A stretch of DNA of 64,000 nucleotides, taken from assembly GCF_014529535.1 (NCBI RefSeq), contig NW_023503555.1:3596001-3660000 (forward strand), given 5' to 3'. Source of the stretch: Bradysia coprophila (Eukaryota; Arthropoda; Insecta; Diptera; Sciaridae). Shown here in pieces: positions 47,741-58,367 of this stretch. The notes beneath the pieces were generated by a model that was given only the letters and a program-made list of their open reading frames with translations, did not search any database and was not told where the DNA came from. The translations under genes and the position numbers were made by a program. How positions within the stretch are numbered: the first letter of the stretch is position 1; each line of letters starts with the position of its first letter.

Positions 47741-49472
47741 TCAGTCTTTGTATCCCATATGCAAAGCGAAGTACGTTTCTTGGATAACATCAAAGATAGA
47801 GCTTAGCTTCTGTTTGTGTTCAACTGATAATTTAAAATTAAAACCGAATCCGCTCAATGTCACCAATTTTAGATTATTTTTGTGATCTAGTATACAATCT
47901 AAATGTTCTGTAGTCAACTTCTCTACATACAGTGCCAGCGATTCCATGTGCTTGAATCCATTCAAAATAATCTTGAGCTGCGTTGTTGTGATGGATGTTG
48001 ATGAACAAAGAAGCAATTCCTTTAAATTGGGATACATAGCAATCAATTTCGTTAATATTGACTCGTCAAATATAAATGCGTCGTTAACAATAAGTTCAGT
48101 CAACTTTGGGTTGAAGCAGAGGTCAACGACAATTGCTCGGGTTAAGCTATTCGCATTCGCATCAATGTCGAACTTCATTTCCAAAACATCAATGAAGTTG
48201 AAGTTCTGCATGATGGCACCGATGGTTTCGCATTCGCAATCATGGCAAAATTCCAACACCTTCAGGTTCGGTAGGGAATTCGCCAATGCAACGATCACAT
48301 TGATTGGCACTGGTGGATATTCGTAATCATCATCGACAGCATCCATGTTCCGAGTGATAATGTCCTTCATCTTCAAGGTGGTGATTCGAGAGTTATCTAA
48401 TCCAGCGATGGTTTCCATAAGCTTCAACGAACAGGATTGCAACGTCAAACTTTTAAGTTTTTTCAAGTTCGAAATTTTTTTGAAAGGAACGACTAGCGCT
48501 GAATCGACTTGGATCTCTAGTTCTTCTAGTTTTATCAATTGATTTGTAATTACATTTAGAACACTTCCATCAGTTTCACCTTCGCGTAGACGTAACGACG
48601 TCAATTCAGTTTGTTTAGACAGAATGGTTGTGCAGCTGCTGCTGTCCTCGTTCCACAGATAAATCTCGAGTGACTTCAGTTTCAAATGGTCGAATATGTG
48701 ATCCGGTAATGCATTCTTTATCTCCCAATCGTCACATTGGTCGAGCAAGGCTACTTCGGTGATTTTTGTTTGTTGCTCGAATAAGCCAGCCAATAAGTTT
48801 ACATTTAAGTCCCAATATACGATCCTTAGCTCCTTCAACACATCTGCAGGTAGTCTATTGAATACGTCTAGAAAGTCATCGCTCAAATGTTCTAGTGACA
48901 ATGTTTTCAATCGATGGAGGTTTAATTGCTCATTTCCTAACTGATGCGGTTGGCTCTGCTCTTTCTTCAATACATTGGAAAATTGCAAACTCTCTGCATT
49001 CGGTAGCGATGACAATATTTGCAGAAAATCAAACATGTCCAACGAGCAATTTTGCAAATGGAATTGTTTGATGGTTTCCGAAAACTTTTTGACGATCTTA
49101 ACAGCATCTGGAATAGGTGATCGTCGTAATAGAGTCTCAGGTCCATGTAGAAAATTAAGTCCAATGTTGATGGACAGGTTCGATATTTTTCGCTGACTAT
49201 TTTCGATGCTGTTCATCACCGATCGATAGTTTCCATTTTTCTGTAAATATTTTTTTGGTTAGATTTATGAGCTTCAACATTGAGCGTTAAAGAAAAGTTT
49301 TCTTTACCAGAAAAATTGAATCAAACGACACCCAAACGTTTGAATCGTTCACGCTACAAGCGACAGAATAAAAAAGCCTGTTCACAAGAGAAACATCGTC
49401 GTACTTTGGCAGGTAGCTGAAGATTTTCATCAGTATTTCCACCGGCAATTGGTTGATTTTTAACATTTCCAT
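47741..49472 (-). CDS. F-box and leucine-rich-repeat protein
   Basis: Two exons, 49472-49308 and 49240-47741, joined in phase 0 across a 67-bp intron, give 554 aa. I take the Met at 49472 (MEMLKINQLPVEIL) because the F-box begins at once after it. An in-frame ATG at 49535 would add 21 hydrophobic residues that do not look like part of the family. The F-box is at residues about 5-45 (LPVEILMKIFSYLPKYDDVS). The remainder is leucine-rich repeats with units like LKTLSLEHL, LKSLTLQSCSL, LKELLLCSS and MESLALYVEKL. The role is presumably an SCF ubiquitin-ligase receptor with unknown substrate. It differs substantially from the plus-strand neighbour, so if they are paralogues the duplication is old. 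The 3' end abuts a transposon. Confidence 0.86.
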
Positions 49473-49650
49473 GTTTCTCACTTCGATGTAAACTTTTACT
49501 TTATGAAGAAAGAAAATTATGAATGTGAAACACATGGCAAACTGGATCTTCTAGTCAGCATTGTTCCGCGTTGTCAGTCAATCGAAATAAAAAAAATCGT
49601 TTAGCTCACCACAATTTGTGGCGAGAAATCATACGATTTTCAGACGTCGC
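49473..49650 (-). other. Upstream gap of the minus-strand F-box gene
   Basis: About 180 bp between the start codon and the hAT-like element. The promoter must lie here or within the transposon. Confidence 0.35.
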
Positions 49651-50570
49651 TAGGGAATGTAGCCGGGAAATTAAAAACCGGGAAGAACCGGTTAACCGGT
49701 TTACCATTTCCCGGGAATTTTTTTTGTCATTTACCGGTTAACCGACCTTCAAAAATTGAATGATTTTTTCATTTTTCCTTTGCAATAATACTTCGAATTG
49801 AATTATTCTTCTAGTTGCATTTAAGCATTACATCTGATTTGAACTCGTTGTGAACATTTTCATCACCTTTTCATCGTAAATTGCAACTCAAGGTCAGCCC
49901 TAGGCTAAGAAAAAAGGATCAGTTTTGCGTTGCTGAGGTGGACAATCATGCTGTAATTTCTATTGTAATCGAATTTTCACCACAGGCTAAACAAAAGAAA
50001 ATGCAGCATAATTGTCGATCTGAGCAACGCAAAATGTCTTATGTGAGCCTTAAGTTTGCAACTCCGAAATTTATGTTTTTTAGGAAGTCTACAGAATTCG
50101 AAGTTTAGAAGATCTTTAAGAAACCAATTGAAATAACGTCCATCAAAATTTCAAGAAAACAGTTCAATAAGGAGCTTACCTTTCATTTATTTCCTTTTTC
50201 AGGATAGGAAAAAATGCAATTTTTACACTGTTCAACAAAAATTTTGAAATTAGCTCACACGATCGATTTCCGATATTTCTGTTGAACTGTGTAGATATGG
50301 AATTCTTTATCATCCTGAAAAATGCAAATAAAGGAACGGTAAACTCATTTCTGAAGGGCTTCCCGAGCACAATAAGCCACTTAGTAGGGGTAGGATAAAG
50401 GCATTTGTCATTGGTGCAAGCTACAAACTCCAACTCATCCAAAAAAAAATGTCTGAACGAGTACAGAATGTACTATTCATTTCCCGGGAAATTTCCCGGG
50501 AAATTTTTTTCTCATTTACTGTTTTTCCCGTTTCCCGGTTTTTCAAAATCGACGGTAAATGCATTCCCTA
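49651..50570. mobile_element. Non-autonomous hAT-like element with 8-bp target duplication
   Basis: The element starts TAGGGAATG and ends CATTCCCTA. The direct repeat GACGTCGC flanks it exactly (49643-49650 and 50571-50578). TIRs of YARNG type with 8-bp duplications are typical of hAT. The subterminal regions are dense in CCGGGAAA, CCCGGGAA and AACCGGTTAACCGGTT motifs, which can serve as transposase-binding sites. The 920-bp interior has short frames only and no transposase. The insertion lies 180 bp upstream of an F-box start codon. Confidence 0.87.
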
Positions 50571-50735
50571 GACGTCGCTCATGCCTGGTCGTAACTCAGG
50601 GAATATTTGTGGGAAAACATATTTTCATAAATGTTCGCACATTTTCTTAGATTTTCCTTAATTTTTCCAAAAAATATTTTTGAGAAATTTGGAAAATGTG
50701 GGAAAACTTAAGAAAACCTTTGATATTAACGATAC

Positions 50736-52316
50736 TAAGAGTCAATTCGCCAAAACTTCGAACAACTTAAAAACAAGCCATCAGCGATTTTCGGCGGGTA
50801 CACAGTAATCGATTCAGGTGATCCTCCTGAGTCATTTGCAACAAAAAAAAATCCTCGAAATAATTATGTTTTCACGCCAGAAATCATGAAAAAATGTACT
50901 GCGCGAGGGTGACCAAAATAGTTTTTGTTGCATATCACCAAGAATACGTAACGCATTTATCTGAAATTATGGTCATTGGTAGAGGTGTTGACGCCGCATA
51001 AGCTGGCCTTTAAAACATTTCGAAATTTTTCGTGTATGTGGTGCAGTAGCTATTTTAGGGGGAAAAAATTCCAGAGTGTTTTCAAAAAGTTACAACGATA
51101 GACTTCGAAGATATGGGTGTCGTTGGGTAGGTAGTGACCTCTACTATCCATGACACCATGAACCTACCGCGGCACGACTTTCGTTGAGCTTCAATTTTGA
51201 TTGAAGTATACTAACACAAAAATTCTCTATAATTCCACTTTTCTTCGCGTCTATTTCAATTTTTCTGACGTATGTGACAATTTTAAATCAGGGCTGCAGT
51301 TACTGGCACCTTACGCTTCGGGAAATTTCGTTTAGGGCCTATAAAATTTGAAACAAAACCAACTGATTCAATTGTGTCATATGTTCCTCGGGTATCTCCA
51401 GACTTCCTGGTATGGCCAGTGCGGCACTGTATCAAGTGTTTACTAGCATATTAGAATCATATTTTGTACTTTAGCCACTTACCGGAAGGATTTGGAAATA
51501 TGTCGAATTTTTCGTATTCGTACATTTGTGAAAATTTTCCAAATCCTTCCGGTAAGTGGCTAAAGTACAAAATATGATTCTAATATGCTAGTAAACACTT
51601 GATACAGTGCCGCACTGGCCATACTAGGAAGTCTGGAGATACCCGAGGAACATATGACACAATTGAATCAGTTGGTTTTGTTTCAAATTTTATAGGCCCT
51701 AAACGAAATTTCCCGAAGCGTAAGGTGCCAGTATTTGCAGCCCTGATTTAAAATTGTCACATACGTCAGAAAAATTGAAATAGACGCGAAGAAAAGTGGA
51801 ATTATAGAGAATTTTTGTGTTAGTATACTTCAATCAAAATTGAAGCTCAACGAAAGTCGTGCCGCGGTAGGTTCATGGTGTCATGGATAGTAGAGGTCAC
51901 TACCTACCCAACGACACCCATATCTTCGAAGTCTATCGTTGTAACTTTTTGAAAACACTCTGCAAAAGTTGGAATTTTTTCCCCTAAAATAGCTACTGCT
52001 CCACATACACGAAAAATTTCGAAATGTTTTAAAGGCCAGCTTATGCGGCGTCAACACCTCTACCAATGACCATAATTTCAGATAAATGCGTTACGTATTC
52101 TTGGTGATATGCAACAAAAACTATTTTGGTCACCCTCGCGCAGTACATTTTTTCATGATTTCTGGCGTGAAAACATAATTATTTCGAGGATTTTTTTTGT
52201 TGCAAATGACTCAGGAGGATCACCTGAATCGATTACTGTGTACCCGCCGAAAATCGCTGATGACTTGTTTTCATGTTTCATACAACTTGGTTGAAGTTTT
52301 GGCGAATTGACTCTTA
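50736..52316. repeat. Giant near-perfect palindrome, about 1.58 kb
   Basis: The left arm 50736-51498 is the inverted copy of the right arm 51536-52316 around a 37-bp centre. I find only scattered single mismatches and two small length differences: about 11 bp near 51070/51960, and a changed stretch near 50770/52280. The outer limits are TAAGAGTCAATTCGCC at the left and GGCGAATTGACTCTTA at the right. Reading frames inside are mirror artefacts. Possible origins are a foldback transposon or a recent inverted duplication. A transcript across it would form a hairpin of more than 700 bp, a good Dicer-2 substrate. No target duplication is evident. Confidence 0.93.
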
Positions 52317-53122
52317 ACACTTAACTCAAGTTTTTACGTTCTTATCGATCTGCAGTTTTATTGGCTCCTTTGCTTTCATTAAGAGAAACGTAAAGAAAGG
52401 AGTTGCACTTACTAGTACATGTCGAATGGAAGAAATGAAAAGAGGGACGTTATTGTTATGTGATGGAATATATGTGGAACGAATAAAACGATGGAAGCAA
52501 ACAAAAACCACGAAAAATAAGGACTAATTTTGAGCTGAGTTTAGTATTCCTCAAAGAAGAATGATTTCTTCGTCGTTAGCATTCTTGCGTGAAAAACAGC
52601 GAAGTGGGTCACTTTTTCAAAAATAGTAAAATGTGAAGCCTATAGACGACATTCTACAAAAAATGTCTCTACTACTTTGGACTCATGAAATGTTTTGAAA
52701 TATGATAAAGCCCCTTTGAGTTTAGCTCATGAATCGTCGATGTTCACTCGAAGGCGGTCTTAACTAAACATCTCGTGTGATCAGTCCACGCAGTCAATAT
52801 GAAACAAGAAAAGAGCAATTCTTAGAAGATGCAGTCAAGAAGACGGTTTGGTTGTGGCCAGAGCGAAAGCCACAAGTCACCTGAGAAAATGCAATTTTCA
52901 ACTTTTTTACCGAGTGTTTTCACAACAAAGGCGTCCGAAGTTTCCGCTAAGATGAGAAAAGGACCATTTCCCGCCTGAGTTGTGAAAAAGTTCTATCGTC
53001 TAGCATGTCTATACGCTGAAACCAAGGTTGCATCACTGACAATAAAGTTTTCAGATTATTACCTGTGACAGATAATCTTTCACCAGGTAATGTAATTTCT
53101 CATACAAACATAGCTAACGCCG
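52317..53122. other. Non-coding stretch, no gene recognised
   Basis: AT-rich, only short open frames. GGCCAGAGCGAAAGCCACAA near 52857 echoes a phrase at 38310 and 38980. Confidence 0.4.
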
Positions 53123-54347
53123 CCCCTTACGAAACACCTATTCGTATCAAAAGCCTTTAATGTGAAACTCTTCATTTCTCTTACTTCATTTTCTTCTCTG
53201 CTGAAAAACTATTCTTCCTTTTAAATCACTTACATTATCCACTCTTTGCCTTGTTATCATATACAATTAAATTGCCGGAGGCAATATAGACAGCCCCGTA
53301 CGAAGTCAAATTTCATAAATTCCTATTTAAACAGCTATATACCGCTATATTTACCTATATTTCACTGTAAATAAACATTTCACAGAGGAATATGCTATTA
53401 TATAGCTCTATATGCCTGTATATAGCTCAATATAGCTGTATATAGGTATATATAGATGTCCATATATGGAATCCCTGAAACCCCTCACACTTAACACATT
53501 ATTTCCATGTTAACAGAAACTCTCTAAGCATCATTTTTCCCACTTTATATCACTTTTAATAAAATCCAATATGGCCGCCGGCAGCCATTTTGTTAGGAAA
53601 CCGAAAATAGTACCGACGCTTTACATTCGTTAATACCTTTCAAACAAAAAAAAATCATGAAATTCGGTCAAAATTTACTCGAGATATTGACAAAATACTC
53701 CACGTTCACTGTACGGCCGAGTAGCCAGATAAGAGCTCACTCCAAGAGACCTAGCTCACGCTCCGGAGAACATAATTTCATAAACTTTTTTTTCCCTGAT
53801 TGGTACGGTCAATACCTATCTAATAAAGCTAAAACGAACGAAATATGTTCAAATTTAGCCGACCTACAAGCAAAAACTGCTTGCCGCCCTGTGCCTGTTT
53901 CACACCAACTAACTCACAAGTCGGTCATCCGATTTCCATAAACTTTTTTTTTGTCGATCGGTATTGTAAATATCTTTCATTCGATGTATCATTTACGAGT
54001 ATAGCGTTTAAATGTCCGGAGATATCTTCGAAAAACCGTAAAGCACTTATTGGGCCCCAGCTCAGGAGGGGTCGATCCAAAATCACTTATCTTCGAACTT
54101 AGCCTGTCTTTTGACATTACCAAACGGGGAAAAAAGAATTTTCAAAATCGGATGCGTTTTACTCAAGTTATCGTGCAGACAGACAGACGGACGGACGGAC
54201 GGACAGACGGACATTTTTTTTCTTGCTGATTTGGCATCTCTGGACAACCACAATAGGTTTCCCCTTACTCAGGGAGTCCAATTCGACGTGTTACAAACGT
54301 ATGCGTAAACCTATAAGACCCCAGTACTTCGTACGGGTCTAAAAACA
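53123..54347 (-). mobile_element. 1.2-kb TIR element, family B copy 2, inverted
   Basis: Inverted counterpart of 46505-47719 over its full length. It starts at the altered end TTACGAAACACCTATTCG and finishes TTCGTACGGGTCTAAAAA. It carries the GACAGACGGACGGACGG microsatellite near 54178. The outer six bases of its left terminus differ from the ACCCGT of copy 1. The flank GTTAGCTATG (minus strand, about 53108-53117) is shared with copy 3. Confidence 0.85.
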
Positions 54348-54609
54348 GATAATGTACCTGGTGTACCTGTCACAGATAATGTGATTTTTATATGAAAAAT
54401 TACATTACTTGGAGACAGAACTGTCAACTTTTTTCTGAGTGCATTTCAGTGGGGCCGTATCGCAAAAATCAGTGAGTTTTAGCCATAAAGGCCCCAGTCA
54501 TAACCTTCTCATATCCTCATATAAAACCTTGGCTGAAATATTCAAATTGAATCGGTAAGGTAGCTAAGGTAGGTTTACAGCGTTCAAAACTTCTCTTTTT
54601 GTCACTGGT

Positions 54610-54800
54610 CCGGCGGCAATAGAGTGTTATGATGAAAGAGAAGAAGATATTTTGACAAGTACCCCAAGGCAAGTTAAAATAAACTGGTCTTACGTCCTCT
54701 CGCTCTCAACGTACCACGTTGAAAGAGAAGCAAATACTTTGACAAGTACCCCAAGGCAAGTTATAATTACTAGTCGTCGGTTTTCTCGCTCTGATCGTAA
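54610..54800 (-). repeat. Inverted relative of the 12.0-12.2 kb repeat block
   Basis: TTTTGACAAGTACCCCAAGG then CAAGTTA occurs twice here (about 54650 and 54738) and pairs in opposite orientation with TTGCCTTGAGGTACTTGTCA and TTGCCTTGGAGTACTTGTCA at 12066 and 12152. The spacing between the two units is similar in both places. Part of an unidentified dispersed repeat. Confidence 0.65.
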
Positions 54801-55046
54801 CAGTCTATGCAAAGTGAACCGCTGTCATAACTGTCACATCTGTCATTCATCTACCAGCCTTCAGATACACAGTCAACTGTCTTTACATCAACTTTGATAA
54901 TTATATTTTGTTTCTTAATTAACTTTTAGTCAGTGTAAGCTTTCCATTTTTTCTGTCCAAGCCGCACACGAACTCAGAGAACATTGTAATTCGGCGAGCA
55001 ATCAACGAATCCATCAAAATCGCCCATGATTTTGCCGACGTGTAAA
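54801..55046 (+). other. Upstream region of Cyclin K
   Basis: About 250 bp between the repeat and the Cyclin K start. It should contain the promoter and 5' UTR. An upstream in-frame ATG at 55026 would add seven residues. Confidence 0.4.
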
Positions 55047-56308
55047 ATGCCGAACTGGTATTATGACAAAAAGGACCTGAAGTGTTCACCATCGATTCGC
55101 GATGGTTTGGATTTCGAAACAGAGCGTCGTTATCGCAAAGAAGGAGCTCGATTTATTATGGACTGTGGTAGGTCAAAGACAATGTCATTTTTGTAGACGA
55201 ACAATCTGATAATTTATTAGTCCCACCACTAATCACAATAAAAATCGGTTCTCTGCCAGGCATGTCAATGGATCTGGGTCATAACACAATGGCAACAGGC
55301 GTAGTATACTTTCATCGATTCTACATGTTTCAATCTTTCAAAGCGTTTCCACGCTATGTAACCGCATGCTGTTGCCTGTTTCTTGCTGGTAAAGTGGAAG
55401 AAACGCCTAAAAAGTGCAAGGACATCATTCGCACGGCAAGGACATTGCTGTCCGAGCAGAAATTTATGTCGTTCGGTGATGATCCGAAAGAAGAAGTGAT
55501 GACGTTGGAACGAATATTGTTGCAAACCATCAAATTCGATCTGCAGGTCGAGCATCCGTACAGCTTCTTGGTCAAATATGCAAAGTGTTTGAAAGGTGAT
55601 AAGGTCAAACTTCAAAAAATCGTTCAGATGGCCTGGAATTTCGTCAATGATTCACTAACAACAACTGTGTGCCTTCAGTGGGAACCAGAAATAATTGCCG
55701 TTGCATTGATTCATCTAGCCAGTAAACTAAGTAAATTTAAAGTCGAAAAATGGGACGGCCAGGAGACCACGCACTTACGTTGGTGGGATAAGTTCGTTGC
55801 GGATGTTACAATGGAAATTCTGGAAGACATTTGCCATCAAGTATTAGATTTGTACCAACAACCGAACTCGTCGAATGCAGAAAGTCCACCGCAACTGCCA
55901 CCCAGCAAATCTAGTCCGCCACCAAAGCCGAAGCGTGCCAAAATCTCACCAACCTTCAAGGCATCGCCGATTCCAAATGTGGCTAAACCGACAATTGATG
56001 AGAAAATCGAAAACATGCCGGTACCAAAGTCGGTGATGACCGACAACTACGCTTTTCCGCCGGCGTACGGAACGATGTTTACACATTTTCAACAACCACC
56101 ACCTAACAGTCAACCACTACCTCTATATCCATCGCATGCAACATCGGTTCATGCTCCACTACCTCATGCTCCACCAACACACGCACCGCCTCCGCCATCA
56201 ATTCCACCACATTATCATAATCCTCCACCAAATCCTCCACTGCCGTCATACTATCATCAACAACAACCACCGCCGATGCACCGCGGTAATTTTTATCCAG
56301 GACCATAG
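55047..56308 (+). CDS. CycK: Cyclin K
   Basis: Two exons, 55047-55167 and 55260-56308, join within a Gly codon to 389 aa. The start [12 protein letters not shown] matches the fly protein; an ATG at 55026 would prefix seven residues. Residues about 20-250 hold the double cyclin box, with [54 protein letters not shown], and [12 protein letters not shown] followed by [17 protein letters not shown]. The C-terminal 130 residues are proline-rich with His and Tyr, as in other cyclin K proteins. It activates Cdk12/Cdk13, which phosphorylate the RNA polymerase II C-terminal domain during elongation in the nucleus. The 92-bp intron lies in the first helix region. Poly(A) signal AATAAA is at 56365-56370. 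Convergent with the SWIM/C2H2 gene. Confidence 0.96.
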
Positions 56309-56364
56309 GACGGAGATGTGACATTTCGAGACGGATGTTCGATCATAGACATTTTATCAGTTCA

Positions 56365-56370
56365 AATAAA
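56365..56370 (+). promoter_or_regulatory. Poly(A) signal of Cyclin K
   Basis: AATAAA 57 bp after the CycK stop codon, on the same strand, in a T/A-rich setting followed by GTATTTTTAA. Confidence 0.6.
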
Positions 56371-57195
56371 ATTTGTATTTTTAACGCTCGCAAATGGCTT
56401 TGAATTCGAATAACTTGTCGATGGAGATTTTCTTGATCGTTCGGTGATAATAATGTCGCTCTCTGCGTTCTATGATGTGAAAACATTTGCACACAGTAAG
56501 TACAAATTCAGAATGGGCTCCCTGCACTTATTGTCGCGAGACTTCTACAGTTTCTAACGATTCAAATCCTGATTCGGTAGTCAGTTCACATTACTAAGGC
56601 GATTCAACGAAATCTGATTGCCGACCACTTACCGTTAACGTACAATGTTTAGGACGATAAAAGGTTTCGGAAATTTTTCCCGATTTTCTCAAAGGTAGGC
56701 AGTGTTCGTTGAAACTAGTTACGATTGTAACCCAAATCATCTTGCGAACAAAAAATGACGGCCAGTGAACGAAAGTAGATCCAAGCCTAACTACGTTACG
56801 ATCTAGTTAGAATTCTTCCCCGACACGAAATGTGACGCAGTCTAATCTCCTTGAAGCACACATGTAGGTGAATTACTTTGTAGAAGGGTTACACTGGACT
56901 CAAAGTCCAAGAGATTAGCAATAGGATCGACGACATCAAGAAAAATAAGGGCTACGCACCAACTTATGAGTCCACTTACTGAGGCAATGGATATTCTTAA
57001 GTCTGTTGGCAACTCATACACACTCTAGTTTTGAGTTGTTGTGCTTTGAGCACGAAGATTCAGGGAAATAAAAAATCTTTGGAGTGTGATGGATTCAAAA
57101 ATCTTATCATTATCTCCCCTCGTATATGTACAAATCAGTAAAAGTAGCTCATGGTCGCAATTCACTAGGCCGTTCACCCTATATCTCCTTCACAG
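56371..57195. other. Intergenic between two convergent genes
   Basis: About 820 bp between the Cyclin K 3' end and the stop codon of the minus-strand SWIM/C2H2 gene. No other gene or repeat recognised. Confidence 0.45.
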
Positions 57196-58367
57196 TCATT
57201 GAAAATCTCCATTTAATTCAGATACCCAGTCGCTTAAAGTCGTTTCAAAGCGTTCCCTTACTTGACTGCCTACCAGTGAAGATTCGGAAGCTGGAATCGT
57301 ATCGAAACCAACGGTATGCTCCTCGGCTTGATGTACCTTTTTTTTGTGTAAAATGTGTAGAAACAGAAACTCGAATCAAAGCAAATTCCACAGCAAAATT
57401 ACTCACATGCAGTTGAAACGAATGGAGAAACATTTTCCTGCATATTCGGCAAATAAAGGCCGTGATTCTGATTTCATCAACGGCAGCGTTGTGCTCCTCT
57501 GCTTCGTGCATCTGACGGTGTCAAATGTTGAATCAAAATTTGTCGTGAAGAATATGTTCAACTGCAAAATGCTCACCTGTAATTGATGTGCATCTGCACA
57601 CATTTTGTCGCATATCCGGCAAATGTATATCGTTGTTATCAGTTTAACCCTTGATTTCGGTTGTGCATTTTGCTTAGGATTCTGAAATATTTCAAATTTG
57701 AAAAGACACAGTCCGTCAACTGAAAGGATGTTCGATGTGCGTGCCTCGGAACCTCGGACTCCAAATGTAAGTCTGAAAAATTTTGCTTGAAAATTTATTT
57801 CCTTACCCTGTCGATATCTGTGGCATCACTTTCGACCATAAAGTCCTCTCTGCTCTTTATTCGAACGAATTCAATTCCTTTTTCGTCCGATTCATCTGCA
57901 ACAGTATTGGTACACCTAGTACCATCAACCGTACGTTTCTGTGGTAAATAGGAAAACAGCGGAGTCTTAAACCCAGAATGTAAAGCCAGCGCACCGATAT
58001 GATGACAGATTTCGTCGGGGCATGAGCAAGATACCGATTCTATCTCATAATCATCAGTCACATAAATCTACAAATTGAAATTTGGTTAAACATTCAACGA
58101 AGAATGGACACAGATTGGGAATGGGATAACGAGCCTGTCTACCTTCACTTCATACGATTCGTTTCCGTCAAATGATGTGACGATACCACCGAATTTCATA
58201 TCGTTTTCAGTGAATGAGTATTCCTTAACACAACCCGTTACGATGGCATCGAGGGCTCCTTCTATGTACACTTCATTGATTCCGTAAAATTTTTTGAGAG
58301 CTGTAACGCTGATTTCGAATTGACTTCTGGTCGATGTATCAACATTGGACGAATTCCACATTGTCAT
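57196..58367 (-). CDS. SWIM-type zinc-finger protein with two C2H2 fingers
   Basis: Five exons on the minus strand, all joined in phase 0: 58367-58143, 58067-57807, 57681-57577, 57511-57407, 57336-57196, giving 278 aa. The start codon is preceded directly by an in-frame TAA. Joining exons 1 and 2 creates the SWIM motif: C89, C91, C96, H98 in SCSCPDEICHHIGALAL. Exons 3 and 4 are both exactly 105 bp and both encode CRIC at the same offset. The histidines come from the next exon, giving C183-C186-H199-H204 and C218-C221-H234-H239, each with 12 residues between the second Cys and the first His. SWIM domains bind DNA or proteins in nuclear and transposon-related proteins; no function can be assigned here. 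The last exon ends in an acidic tail. The acceptor of exon 5 (AAAAAAAAG) is poor, though its join completes finger two precisely. Confidence 0.75.

Noticed and set aside
51881-52294. Open frames of about 60 codons on both strands near 52 kb
   Set aside because: They lie within the right arm of the palindrome, and the two arms read as mirrored frames; no independent coding evidence.
56103-56324. Overlapping open frames on both strands at the Cyclin K 3' end
   Set aside because: Shadows of the Pro/His-rich Cyclin K tail in other frames.
56560-56590. CGATTCAAATCC, resembling a tRNA B box
   Set aside because: No A box at the right distance and no acceptor stem could be formed.
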